Of a stretch of DNA of 34,741 nucleotides, positions 8,800 to 16,468 are shown in pieces. The stretch is from Nitrosopumilaceae archaeon (GTDB taxonomy: Archaea > Thermoproteota > Nitrososphaeria > Nitrososphaerales > Nitrosopumilaceae), in NCBI GenBank assembly GCA_005798405.1, contig SYJQ01000029.1, positions 1 through 34,741 of the forward strand, given 5' to 3'. Each line of letters opens with the position of its first letter. Positions within the stretch are counted from its first letter, which is position 1. The notes beneath the pieces are model-generated. The model did not search any database and had not been told where the DNA came from. It saw nothing but the letters and a program-made list of their open reading frames with translations. A program made the translations under genes and the position numbers.

Positions 8800-9059
8800 T
8801 GAATCTGAATTTACCTGTAAATTTAAAAGATAAAATTTATCAAATAAAGACAAATTCAAAAAATGATTTTTTAAAAATAGTTTCGTATTTTCCGTTATCT
8901 GATGATGAAAAACAACTGATTGTTAATTTAATAGATGATTCAAAATCCTTTGATGGATTTACATCTATTTTTTCTGATTATATCTCTGAGGAAGAATGGG
9001 CTAAATCTAAAATGCAAATAATCAAGCGCTTTCAAGATGAATTATTTGATATCGATTAA
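8799..9059 (+). CDS. Hypothetical small acidic protein coupled to upstream membrane gene
   Basis: 86 residues. The ATG at 8799 shares one base with the TAA of the preceding gene, a classic coupled pair. It has no TM or Cys motif. Helical segments include DEKQLIVNLIDDSKSF and EEWAKSKMQIIKRFQDEL, and the C-terminus is acidic. It is likely cytosolic and may work with the membrane protein encoded just before it. Function unknown. Confidence 0.7.
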   Translation: MNLNLPVNLKDKIYQIKTNSKNDFLKIVSYFPLSDDEKQLIVNLIDDSKSFDGFTSIFSDYISEEEWAKSKMQIIKRFQDELFDID

Positions 9060-9130
9060 CTTTGTACAAAATAATTTGTTTTCTACCTGATCTGATTTGC
9101 TTTATTATGTGGATGTATCTAAGATTTCTT

Positions 9131-9212
9131 GCCAGGTTAGCCAAGTGGTACGGCGGCCGTCTCGAAAACGGCTACGCGCAAGCGTGCAGGGGCTCGAATC
9201 CCTTACCTGGCG
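9131..9212 (+). tRNA. tRNA-Ser (anticodon CGA)
   Basis: Acceptor GCCAGGT (9131-9137) pairs with ACCTGGC (9205-9211), followed by discriminator G, the serine identity base, at 9212. The anticodon stem gccgt/acggc encloses ctCGAaa, giving anticodon CGA. A long variable arm (acgc/gcgt) marks a class II tRNA, and the T loop is ctcgaat. The anticodon stem is continuous, so there is no intron at the canonical position. CCA is not encoded. A TATA-like tttattatg lies about 25-30 bases upstream. A 65-codon open frame spanning this gene is an accident. Confidence 0.97.
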
Positions 9213-9255
9213 TAAACCGTTTCCTCGTATATCTTTACTTTACGATTTCTAATTC

Positions 9256-9330
9256 ATGAGTGAAATTGAATATGAAATACATCCTTACCAAACAAGAATA
9301 CAAAATATTTTCAAACAAGAGACTAATTGA
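9256..9330 (+). CDS. Candidate micro-protein (24 aa), low confidence
   Basis: A 24-residue ORF from ATG 9256 (MSEIEYEIHPYQ...) to TGA 9328-9330. It follows the tRNA, and its only support is a TATA-like cgtatatc about 26 bases before the ATG, the spacing expected for a leaderless gene. It is hydrophilic with no motif. It may be chance. Otherwise I see nothing in the stretch between the tRNA and the Dps gene except the Dps promoter. Confidence 0.25.
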   Translation: MSEIEYEIHPYQTRIQNIFKQETN

Positions 9331-9460
9331 TTGATATTTCCTAGTTCAAATATGATCATAAACATAATGCTGATTTGATGATTGGTTTTTGGAAAACATC
9401 TTTTTTTACTGTCTGATAAACATAGTAAACCTTGTATATTGTGATTTGAAAATATAACAT

Positions 9461-9937
9461 GTGGATAAAATAAACATTGGATTTGATCCAAATTCATGTC
9501 AAAAAATCAATACGATACTCAGTAACATCATTGCGGATCAATACGTACTATACACAAAAACAAGAAACTACCATTGGAATGTCACAGGTGAAGATTTTAT
9601 ACAATATCACAAATTATTTGAAGATCAATACTCTGCAATAGACGATGATATTGATGAAGTCGCAGAAAGAATACGTGCTTTGGGTGGAAAGACTCCTGCA
9701 ACATTAGGCGAATTTCTCAAATCAACAACACTCAAAGAGAATCCAGGAGAATTTCCATTAGCAAAAACAATGATTGCCAATCTTTTGACAGATCATGAAA
9801 CAATTATTCGTAATCTACGAAAAGATATTGAAATATGTGATGACCTTGATGATGTCGGAACAGAAGACTTTCTGACCCAATTGATGGAAAAACATGAAAA
9901 AACCGCTTGGATGTTAAGGGCAACACTGGATAACTAA
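9461..9937 (+). CDS. dps: Dps-like ferritin (DNA-protecting / iron-storage protein)
   Basis: 158 residues from GTG 9461; no in-frame ATG fits, and a TATA-like ttgtatatt lies about 25-30 bases upstream. The four-helix Dps/ferritin fold shows the family signature around YHWNVTG and YHKLFEDQYSAIDDDIDEVAERI (split here). Aligned by spacing to E. coli Dps, the ferroxidase ligands are His38, His50, Glu54 (Asp in E. coli), Asp65 and Glu69, all present. It probably oxidises Fe(II) with peroxide and stores iron as a 12-mer. The N-terminus lacks the Lys-rich DNA-binding tail of some Dps. Upstream is an aacatagt...accttgtat element also found in the intergenic region near 12.9 kb. Confidence 0.9.
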   Translation: MDKINIGFDPNSCQKINTILSNIIADQYVLYTKTRNYHWNVTGEDFIQYHKLFEDQYSAIDDDIDEVAERIRALGGKTPATLGEFLKSTTLKENPGEFPLAKTMIANLLTDHETIIRNLRKDIEICDDLDDVGTEDFLTQLMEKHEKTAWMLRATLDN

Positions 9938-10053
9938 ATTCAAATCATGCCTTAATTAGGAACGAAATTTAAGAACGCCCATTTTTTTACCTCAACTCTT
10001 ACCTAATGTAATAAATTTTTTATTTTCGTTACAATGGTCTCAAATTTATTTTT

Positions 10054-10587
10054 CTAACCTTTTGATTCTTTTTCGCGTAATACGTTATAGTCTAACATTA
10101 TCTTTGGAAGTTTATCGTCTGGATTTGGTATGATTCCATATTTTTGACAATACAAAAAATAATTTGGCCAATTTTTCCTAGCCGTTTGATTAAAGTCCTC
10201 TCCTACCATCTTATCATACCAATTAATTATTGTTAGACCATAAGCAAAAAATCTGTTTAGATACTTGGCAATTCCTACGGGAATTTTTTTGTTTATGTCT
10301 AGAAAAGCAATTTGATCTATGGTGTTTAAATAATCATTTGCATATCTTTGGCAATCTTCAGTAGTCTTGAGAATTGAATTTTTGTCTAATCTGTTTGTAA
10401 GATCTTCGTGAAATCCGCGCAATAATTGAGAATATGTTGCCTTTGTATTTTCCCTGACACTTTTCCAGGTAATCAATAACGTAATTACAAAAATTGTTGC
10501 AGTAACAGAACTTATAATTATTGCCAGTATCGGTGTTTCAATTTTCTGAAATAATTGTAAAAATACACCGGCAATATTTAGAAACAT
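10054..10587 (-). CDS. Membrane-anchored hypothetical protein
   Basis: 177 residues from ATG 10587. One strong TM helix lies at about residues 18-43 (ILAIIISSVTATIFVITLLI), followed by a basic stop (WKSVRENTK). The remaining 130 residues are soluble and helical, with DCQRYANDYLNTIDQIAFLD and a Tyr/Trp-rich segment. Such N-terminally anchored helical proteins, with a TM followed by a long amphipathic helix, are seen in bacteria and archaea as unknowns. Convergent with dps. Function unknown. Confidence 0.75.
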   Translation of the reverse strand: MFLNIAGVFLQLFQKIETPILAIIISSVTATIFVITLLITWKSVRENTKATYSQLLRGFHEDLTNRLDKNSILKTTEDCQRYANDYLNTIDQIAFLDINKKIPVGIAKYLNRFFAYGLTIINWYDKMVGEDFNQTARKNWPNYFLYCQKYGIIPNPDDKLPKIMLDYNVLREKESKG

Positions 10588-10752
10588 GGGGGATATTTGA
10601 TTCTAAAACACCGTTCTTTTTTACTGTTTATGGATTTGAGATCCTTTTGAAAAATCTCCTACTGAAATGATGACTACTGTGGTGCTTTTTGCCCAAATAC
10701 TATTGAAAAGTTGAAATTATCAGTGCTTTTTGTATCTATTACGTTACGAAAC

Positions 10753-12351
10753 ATGACATCAAAATTATGGTTGTTTTTTATAATATTGGCACTTTCTGTT
10801 ACTTTTCCACTGTCTTTTGCTCAACATCATAGTGGCCAGCAAGCTCCACCAATTAGTTTCGGAACCGGAGAAGTAACTCTGAGTACATCCTTGATTCCTG
10901 CAGATTTTATGCCTGGGAAATATTCTGATGCAAATTTGAAAATTAGATTTTTTGATCCTTCTACTAACATAAATGTAGAAAATGTCAGCTATCGTGTCCA
11001 AATATTTTATGGTTCACAATTAGTTGCAAACCAAATGTTTTTTGATAAAGATGGTGAACTAGATATCAAAATACAACCTAGAAAGGAGTGTCAACAAGAA
11101 GAGTTGTGGAAATGTACAAAATATTATGGAGATGTTGATCCAATAGTGCCTAATGCTTTAGCTTCCACTACTACTAGCATTCCTGTGATTTCCGGACCTG
11201 TATTTGTTAACAGTGGACAATATACTGTGAAAACTGACATTATAGGTGCCAAAAATCCAAAAACACAAACTGCACAGGATATTCACTTTGAAACTGCAGT
11301 AATCATCCCTAATGAACAACAGTTTAAGATAACTTCATCCGGTACTGAATATTTAATACAAACAATAAATTTCCAAGAACCAATTAGTAAATTACATTAT
11401 GATGAATCTTCTCAATCCATATCATTTCAAATTCCATTTAATTGGGAGCATGTAGAACATACCAATTTTGTAAAAAATTATTTTAAAATCCCGAAAAATT
11501 TTCCACCTTTTAAAAACGTGGATAGCTTTTTCGGTAAAATCAATGATGTTTTGATTCTTCCAAAAGATTTGCATTATGACAAATATTCTGACAAAAATAC
11601 TAACATCCTTCATTTTATGATTAATAACGATGAACTAAAACAACTCAAAAATTCTGGTTCCAAAATAGACGTTGTAATCACGCCTGAATCACAATCCTCT
11701 GTAATATCTGAAGATCTTTTGTTTGATAATGGGATGAAGGCTATTGCTTCTTATGATTCTAGATATTCTAAAAGTAAAGACTTTGTTTTTTCTATTGTAT
11801 TTTTTGATTCAACAGGAAACATATCCGATGATATTAGATACGGATATGGTCTAACTGACCCATCTGGAAAAGAAGTTGTGAACACTGGAGGAAATCCATC
11901 TCACTTGGGAATTCCACTGCCAAACGGAATTGACACCAGAATAATCAATGCGCCTTTGGAAGGCAAGTATTCTATGCAAATAGTGCTATTAGGAATAGGA
12001 CATGATGACTTTGAAAGACCATTTTTTGAAACATTTGAATTTGATATGATATATTCTGAAATCTCAAAACCTGTACTTCCTAAATCCGTCATTCCAAATT
12101 GGATTAAAAGTAATGCTGGATGGTGGGCAGATGGCAAAATAGATGATGATTCATTTGTGCAAGGAATTCAATTTCTGATTAAAGAAAAAATCATGAATAT
12201 CCCACCCACTACTAGTTCTGGAACTGGCTCAAATGAAATTCCATCGTGGATTAAGAATAATGCAAAATGGTGGGCAGATGGCAAAATAGATGATGATTCA
12301 TTTGTGCAAGGAATTCAATTTCTAGTCAAAGAAGGTATAATCAATCCTTGA
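10753..12351 (+). CDS. Secreted protein with two C-terminal WIK/WW repeats
   Basis: 532 residues from ATG 10753 (MTSKLWLFF). An in-frame TTG at 10711 would put 14 residues before the signal peptide and is rejected. The signal peptide covers residues 1-24, with cleavage likely after LSFA. The middle 400 residues are beta-rich, immunoglobulin-like in composition, with two Cys close together (KECQQEELWKC). The C-terminus carries two copies of the thaumarchaeal repeat beginning IPNWIKSNAGWW or IPSWIKNNAKWW and continuing DGKIDDDSFVQGIQFL. I remember this repeat at the ends of many Nitrosopumilus exported proteins; its role is unknown, probably surface attachment or protein contact. No catalytic motif seen. 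Confidence 0.85.
   Translation: MTSKLWLFFIILALSVTFPLSFAQHHSGQQAPPISFGTGEVTLSTSLIPADFMPGKYSDANLKIRFFDPSTNINVENVSYRVQIFYGSQLVANQMFFDKDGELDIKIQPRKECQQEELWKCTKYYGDVDPIVPNALASTTTSIPVISGPVFVNSGQYTVKTDIIGAKNPKTQTAQDIHFETAVIIPNEQQFKITSSGTEYLIQTINFQEPISKLHYDESSQSISFQIPFNWEHVEHTNFVKNYFKIPKNFPPFKNVDSFFGKINDVLILPKDLHYDKYSDKNTNILHFMINNDELKQLKNSGSKIDVVITPESQSSVISEDLLFDNGMKAIASYDSRYSKSKDFVFSIVFFDSTGNISDDIRYGYGLTDPSGKEVVNTGGNPSHLGIPLPNGIDTRIINAPLEGKYSMQIVLLGIGHDDFERPFFETFEFDMIYSEISKPVLPKSVIPNWIKSNAGWWADGKIDDDSFVQGIQFLIKEKIMNIPPTTSSGTGSNEIPSWIKNNAKWWADGKIDDDSFVQGIQFLVKEGIINP
12121..12323 (+). repeat. Direct repeat in WIK/WW domain, 147-bp period
   Basis: Bases 12121-12176 and 12268-12323 are identical over 56 bp, at an offset of 147 bp, and lie inside the two C-terminal domain copies. 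The flanking parts of the domain have diverged, so this identity is confined to the core (GKIDDDSFVQGIQF). Local gene conversion or strong nucleotide constraint could explain it. Confidence 0.93.
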
Positions 12352-12420
12352 AATTGAATAGCGTGTTTGAATAAACTCAAAAACTATTCTCTACTCAAGT
12401 CTGCTCTGTATGTTGATTTT

Positions 12421-12780
12421 TTATGCTGCCTTTGTTTTATCATCTACTAGTTTGAATTTTGATAGTACTTTGTACATGATAAATACAATTAGAGCAATTA
12501 TCACAAAATCTATGATGTTTGCTATGAAGTCACCATACTTGAATTCTGAAACTGCACCTGTTGCACTATTGACAACATTGCTTTGAAGTGTTTTAAGATC
12601 CCCCGACGGAAGAGCCAAACCTACAATTGGATTGATAATGTCAGTTACAAGTGCGCTGACTAGTTTTGATGCTGCTGCACCTATTACAAATGCAATTGCT
12701 AATCCAATAATGCCAAAGGTCTTAAGGAAACCCATGAATTCTTGAACAAAGCTTTGTTTTACAGGTGGTGCATCGCTCAT
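12421..12780 (-). CDS. mscL: Large-conductance mechanosensitive channel MscL
   Basis: 119 residues from ATG 12780 (MSDAPPVK); an in-frame TTG nine bases upstream is less likely. It is a pentameric stretch-activated pore that vents solutes on hypo-osmotic shock. TM1 is about residues 19-43 (GIIGLAIAFVIGAAASKLVS, with the small-residue packing of the pore helix). A periplasmic loop with Asn and Ser follows, then TM2 at about 84-104 (FVIIALIVFIMYKVL). The basic C-terminal helix ends KTKAA. The pattern matches MscL, including the conserved DIINP after TM1. Flanked by T-rich DNA and expected to be monocistronic. Confidence 0.92.
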   Translation of the reverse strand: MSDAPPVKQSFVQEFMGFLKTFGIIGLAIAFVIGAAASKLVSALVTDIINPIVGLALPSGDLKTLQSNVVNSATGAVSEFKYGDFIANIIDFVIIALIVFIMYKVLSKFKLVDDKTKAA

Positions 12781-12789
12781 AAACTTCAA

Positions 12790-13167
12790 AAATTATTTTT
12801 CGAATAAAAAAAATATGATTAAAAATTTTAACTAGTTACCATAAAATCATTTTCACTTTTTTCCTAGAGCGATCTATTTTAGGTAACATAGTTTACCTTG
12901 TATTATTTTACAATATAGTTTTTTGTGTGTCTATAACATAAAATGAATTCAATGTTTCCTAAGCTTTTGTTTCTTCTTTCTTTGATTTTGTCTTGCTGCA
13001 AATAGAGCAATTTTGTATCATTGATTTGATTTTTTGCTTTAATCCCATGGTTTAATTTTTTTTATTCTGCATATAATTTACGACTGTTTCTCTAATTTGA
13101 CCAAAAATACATCTTTTAAAGCGACAGTTATCTAAACTTTGAAATATCATGCAATAATTGATGAGTT
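12790..13167. other. Intergenic region (378 bp) with a palindrome
   Basis: No credible gene is visible between mscL (reverse) and the Lrp-like gene (forward). It is very AT-rich. It holds the palindrome aggtaa-catagt-ttacct at 12881-12898 (perfect 6-bp arms, 6-base spacer), followed directly by tgtat. A 20-codon open frame at 12943 (MNSMFPKLLF...) resembles a lipoprotein signal but stops straight after two Cys; I do not call it. A TATA-like tgaaatatc before 13168 probably serves the next gene. Confidence 0.7.
12881..12898. promoter_or_regulatory. Palindromic operator-like site
   Basis: An 18-bp inverted repeat, aggtaacatagtttacct. The right half plus downstream bases (aacatagt..accttgtat) recur in the dps upstream region at about 9419-9438, with two central bases changed. 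The symmetry suggests a dimeric repressor site. Which gene it controls is unclear, since mscL starts 100 bases away and the forward gene 270 bases away. Confidence 0.45.
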
Positions 13168-13401
13168 ATGACAATTGCTTATGTTTTAATTAATTGTGAA
13201 TTAGGTGCAGAAGAGACTATTATGGAAAAATTAAAAGAAATAGAACAGGTCAAAGAAGTATTTGGAACTATAGGAACTCATGATATGATGGTTAAATTGG
13301 ATGCTGAAAATTTTGAAAAAGTTAGAGAAATTGTATCGAGAGGTATTCAAAAAATAGAAAAAATAAGGACCATCTCAACACTTGTAAGAAAAGATAACTG
13401 A
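13168..13401 (+). CDS. Stand-alone Lrp/AsnC ligand-binding (RAM) domain protein
   Basis: 77 residues from ATG 13168. The beta-alpha-beta-beta-alpha-beta pattern matches the C-terminal effector domain of Lrp/AsnC regulators: AYVLINCELGAEE, a helix ending EQVKEVFGTIGTHDMMVKL, and ending IRTISTLVRKDN. There is no DNA-binding HTH. Such solo domains form octamers or mixed assemblies with full Lrp proteins, or bind amino acids. A full-length Lrp gene is in this window (32476-32919), but partnership is only a guess. Followed 22 bases later by a small gene on the same strand. Confidence 0.87.
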   Translation: MTIAYVLINCELGAEETIMEKLKEIEQVKEVFGTIGTHDMMVKLDAENFEKVREIVSRGIQKIEKIRTISTLVRKDN

Positions 13402-13423
13402 AATTATGAAATAAGTGAATAAA

Positions 13424-13600
13424 ATGACAAATGAAAAAAATGAGATTGAAAAATTAATTGACAGTATGATCTCAAGCGGTGATGAATTAGTTCAAAAACT
13501 CAAGACTGTTTTGCCTGATCCTTTGTCAGAATCCATGGTATTGTTTCATGAATCTAATGTTTCAAATCTCAAAAAAATCAAAGAATTTCTAAATAAATAG
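13424..13600 (+). CDS. Hypothetical small helical protein
   Basis: 58 residues from ATG 13424; a GTG at 13415 would add three. It is hydrophilic and predicted as two or three helices (NEIEKLIDSMISSGDELVQK and VSNLKKIKEFLNK). There is no TM, Cys or recognised motif. It starts 22 bases after the stop of the Lrp-domain gene and could be co-transcribed with it. Function unknown. Confidence 0.6.
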   Translation: MTNEKNEIEKLIDSMISSGDELVQKLKTVLPDPLSESMVLFHESNVSNLKKIKEFLNK

Positions 13601-13660
13601 CCACGTATTCACTAAGAATTTGTACTATATGCTTTTTAATGATTAATTGAATAATTCGAC

Positions 13661-14035
13661 ATGACTAGATCGCGTACAATTTCCATTCTTGTTAACCGAA
13701 AAACTGGTGACACATTTGATGCCATTTTAAACTGTCCTTCAAAAATGATGCCTGATGCAAAGTTGACATCTGATGGTTGGTGGTCTTTTTCAACACCTAG
13801 GGGAAATGCTCGATTAAAATTCAAAGAAAATAAATCTCTTGGAATTTTAGATCATGTGTTTATTGATCAAGAGTCAAAATGGGATGTTCCAATGCGCGTA
13901 GTTTCCAGCGGTGATGACTCTGAAGTAATTATTACTTTGGTAAAACCGAATAAAATAACTGATCAACAATTCGATGAACGGATGATCGAAATAGAGCAAG
14001 TATTTGTAAATATGAAAAAAATTATTGAACTTTGA
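13661..14035 (+). CDS. SRPBCC-fold (START-like) protein
   Basis: 124 residues from ATG 13661. The alternation of strands suggests the SRPBCC/START-like lipid- or hydrophobe-binding fold. It starts RTISILVNRKTGDTFDAIL, has the characteristic GWWSFSTPRGNARLKF strand pair, and ends in the long helix FDERMIEIEQVFVNMKKIIE. There is no catalytic motif. A second SRPBCC-like protein is encoded at 14618-15079. Ligand unknown. Confidence 0.7.
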   Translation: MTRSRTISILVNRKTGDTFDAILNCPSKMMPDAKLTSDGWWSFSTPRGNARLKFKENKSLGILDHVFIDQESKWDVPMRVVSSGDDSEVIITLVKPNKITDQQFDERMIEIEQVFVNMKKIIEL

Positions 14036-14118
14036 TACTGAAATTACATCTTTTTCAATTACTTAGGCATAACTCAAAAACAAAATGTGTCTTAAGGTTA
14101 GATACAATTTTTGCAAGT

Positions 14119-14211
14119 ATGATTAACATGCCTTACGAAGAAGTATATTTTCAGCGATTAAAAGAGGATAACTCAGAAGAATCCGAAGATAAATCCCTTA
14201 AAAACGACTAA
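14119..14211 (+). CDS. Candidate micro-protein (30 aa)
   Basis: A 30-residue ORF from ATG 14119 (MINMPYEEVYFQRLKEDN...); a second ATG at 14128 would give 27 residues. It is acidic, with a Ser/Glu/Asp-rich C-terminal half and no TM. Support is indirect: a cttaaggt motif at 14091-14098 lies 20 bases before the start, matching the spacing of the twin promoters at the right end of the window (cttaagtt, 21 bases). May be real or a chance reading frame. Confidence 0.45.
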   Translation: MINMPYEEVYFQRLKEDNSEESEDKSLKND

Positions 14212-14233
14212 ATTGTTTTTATTGTTTCTCTCT

Positions 14234-14563
14234 CTAGTCATTTTCTAAGTTTTTATCCCCGCCAGGACCTACCATGTCGTTTGATTTGACATCGTTATCC
14301 CACTTGCCTTTTATTCCTTTGATCAGAGATATGATGCCAACTACAATCAATCCTACAACAATTGTAAAAAATATCATTTGTTCAAATGTTTTAGATGAAC
14401 AATCGATTTCAACTGGTTCTTTGTTATCGTAATATTCATAACATTTACCAAATTCACTGGCTTCGATGTTTGCAATTTGATAGTCATGTCCAAACACACC
14501 TAAAATTAAAAACCCTGAAAAAATAAGAATAATACTGATAATGATATAGCGCATATCGCTCAT
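14234..14563 (-). CDS. Two-TM membrane protein with extracytoplasmic Cys pair
   Basis: 109 residues from ATG 14563. TM1 is about residues 6-24 (IIISIILIFSGFLILGVFG) and TM2 about 65-82 (MIFFTIVVGLIVVGIISLI). The loop between them carries two Cys (GKCYEYYDN and IDCSSK) that could form a disulfide outside the cell. The C-terminal tail is cytosolic and Gly/Asp/Asn-rich (GPGGDKNLEND). It lies on the minus strand, about 22 bases from the micro-protein's stop. No family recognised. Confidence 0.75.
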   Translation of the reverse strand: MSDMRYIIISIILIFSGFLILGVFGHDYQIANIEASEFGKCYEYYDNKEPVEIDCSSKTFEQMIFFTIVVGLIVVGIISLIKGIKGKWDNDVKSNDMVGPGGDKNLEND

Positions 14564-14617
14564 GAATATTGTTTTTAGATTACGCTATTTACATTTTGAT
14601 TTATTTTGCCTCTAGTG

Positions 14618-15079
14618 CTATTTTTCTAATGTTTTTTTCAAATTTTTCAAAGATAATTCATAAAATGTACCCATGAATGTTACAAATTCTGTAAATTGCT
14701 TTTTTGACATCTTTTTACTGTTGAAATAAGATTGCCATGTTAATTGGGTTGATTTTTTGTTTTTTACTTTGATTGAAATTGTTGCGACATATGCTCTTAG
14801 AGGTAATCCATCTGTTGCAATATATGTGAAATATTCTCCTTCTTTCCATGCCACAACATGTTCTTCAATTGTATTGCCATCCTCAAATGTAATTTTGCGT
14901 ATTGCTCCAACGTTTCTTCTTTTTTTAGAAAGATATGTTGTTTTTTTGACATCTGTTACCCACGATGAAAGTCCTGCAATGTTGCTTATTTTTCTCCAAA
15001 CTTTATCTTTTGAGGCTTCAATTGTAATTGTTCTCTTTACTGAATTCGTATGAAATGATTTTTTAATATTTTTTAGCAT
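14618..15079 (-). CDS. SRPBCC (polyketide-cyclase-like) protein
   Basis: 153 residues from ATG 15079. The first strand and helix (RTITIEASKDKVWRKISNIA) are typical of the Polyketide_cyc2/SRPBCC family, with KVW in the helix and LSSWVTDVKKT after it. A beta-sheet follows (VGAIRKITFEDG, TIEEHVVAWKEG), then the C-terminal helix SLKNLKKTLEK. It is a hydrophobic-cavity protein, and ligand and enzyme activity are unknown. The N-terminus is basic. Its start is 75 bases from that of the coiled-coil gene on the other strand, so the promoters are divergent. Confidence 0.85.
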   Translation of the reverse strand: MLKNIKKSFHTNSVKRTITIEASKDKVWRKISNIAGLSSWVTDVKKTTYLSKKRRNVGAIRKITFEDGNTIEEHVVAWKEGEYFTYIATDGLPLRAYVATISIKVKNKKSTQLTWQSYFNSKKMSKKQFTEFVTFMGTFYELSLKNLKKTLEK

Positions 15080-15154
15080 GTGACATGTATTTCTCTGTGA
15101 GTTTTAAATTTTCTTTCTTTAACACATTTAATCCCCCGAGTTCAATCTAAAGAA

Positions 15155-16429
15155 ATGGTATTTGGATGGGGTAAAAAGAAAGAAGAAATAAAATCTGAAG
15201 AAACTCCTTCATCTAAACAGATTCGAATAACTGATGTATCTGAAATTCTACGACAAATACTTGAATTGCGAACATCTCAGACTCTTTCTGAGATAATATC
15301 ACTCAGAGATAATACAGAACCACTCATTAAAGAACTCATTATGATTGGAAATACTCTTGAAAAAGATGATCTTCAAGTTGATGAAATAGATAAACATCTT
15401 AGAATAATCGTGGTTCGCGGTAAACAACAAGTAATAGACATGATAAAAAAAGATGCGTTACATTTACCACCAATCTCGTCTTTTGATGATGCTGAAAATC
15501 TCAGTGCAGTTTTAAATCAAATGTTGAAAAAAATTGGAGATGTTCTTGGACGGCAAACAAGAGTGATACACATTTTTGCAAAAAAATATGCAGAAAAATT
15601 AAAAGAAATTTTGATTCAAATGAATTCAAATCATGTTAAAATTCAGCAACTGTTAAAAAATTATGATAATACAAAATCTGCATCTGTTGAAATTTCAGAA
15701 TCACTGAATAAAATACATGACTTAGAACAAGATCTTGTTAAGAAAGAACAACGAATCACTGAAATTCACGGCATTATCGAATTACTTGATAAAAAAATTA
15801 TTTCCTGCAATGATTCCATTAAAAAAATAAAAACTTCTGATGAATATAGACGATTTTTAGATTTAAAACAAATATTGGATGAATTTACCGTGAAAAAAAA
15901 TCAAATAAAAAATGAAATCGACTCACAATTTACAAAAATTTCTAGACCTCTGAGCAGATATGAGTACGTTTCATCGTTGGATAAAGAACAAAAAAATCTA
16001 CTGAATAAATTGATCGAAGATCCTTTTGAGGTGCTGCTTCCAAAAAATAAGGACTCTGTAATTCTTATTTTGGAAAATGTACGAAAAGGAATCACTTCAG
16101 GTTCGATCTCTGTTAAAGATACTGAAAAATCTTTTTTTCAAATAACTGAAACAGAGGAGGCATTGGACGGATTTATCAAAGAGGTAAACGACTTTGTAGA
16201 TAAAAGACAAAACATTCAAGATCAAATGGCTGCACTTGAACCTGTTGAATTAACTATCTTTGTAAGAGATCTGAATTCTGCGCTTTCTGATAAACATGAT
16301 TACGAATTAAAAATAAAAACACTCCAATCTGAAATCAATGAGGATAGTTCCACCATTCCCACACTGATCTCCGACATTGAAGTCAAACTAAAAAAATTCT
16401 CCAATACTACTTATGTCGTTACTCACTGA
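15155..16429 (+). CDS. Long coiled-coil protein
   Basis: 424 residues from ATG 15155, with a TATA-like acatttaatc about 25-30 bases upstream. After a basic start (MVFGWGKKKEE) comes a helical head (about residues 20-150). Two coiled-coil arms follow, about 165-275 and 345-410 (for example IHDLEQDLVKKEQRITEIHG), joined by a compact region with a Pro (FEVLLPKNKD). The arm-hinge-arm layout is reminiscent of SMC-like proteins, but no Walker motif is present. I remember related archaeal proteins without known function. It heads a plus-strand cluster with a JAMM peptidase and a membrane zinc-ribbon protein. A cytoskeletal, scaffold or membrane-linked role is possible but unproven. Confidence 0.8.
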   Translation: MVFGWGKKKEEIKSEETPSSKQIRITDVSEILRQILELRTSQTLSEIISLRDNTEPLIKELIMIGNTLEKDDLQVDEIDKHLRIIVVRGKQQVIDMIKKDALHLPPISSFDDAENLSAVLNQMLKKIGDVLGRQTRVIHIFAKKYAEKLKEILIQMNSNHVKIQQLLKNYDNTKSASVEISESLNKIHDLEQDLVKKEQRITEIHGIIELLDKKIISCNDSIKKIKTSDEYRRFLDLKQILDEFTVKKNQIKNEIDSQFTKISRPLSRYEYVSSLDKEQKNLLNKLIEDPFEVLLPKNKDSVILILENVRKGITSGSISVKDTEKSFFQITETEEALDGFIKEVNDFVDKRQNIQDQMAALEPVELTIFVRDLNSALSDKHDYELKIKTLQSEINEDSSTIPTLISDIEVKLKKFSNTTYVVTH

Positions 16430-16468
16430 TCTTAAATTTAATTAGATCTTAACTAAAACACATTTGGC

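Noticed and set aside
9062-9259. 65-codon plus-strand frame
   Set aside because: It runs across the tRNA-Ser gene, so it is an accidental frame.
12943-13005. 20-codon frame starting MNSMFPKLLF and ending at two Cys
   Set aside because: It looks like a lipoprotein signal but stops immediately after the Cys pair, so there would be no mature protein.
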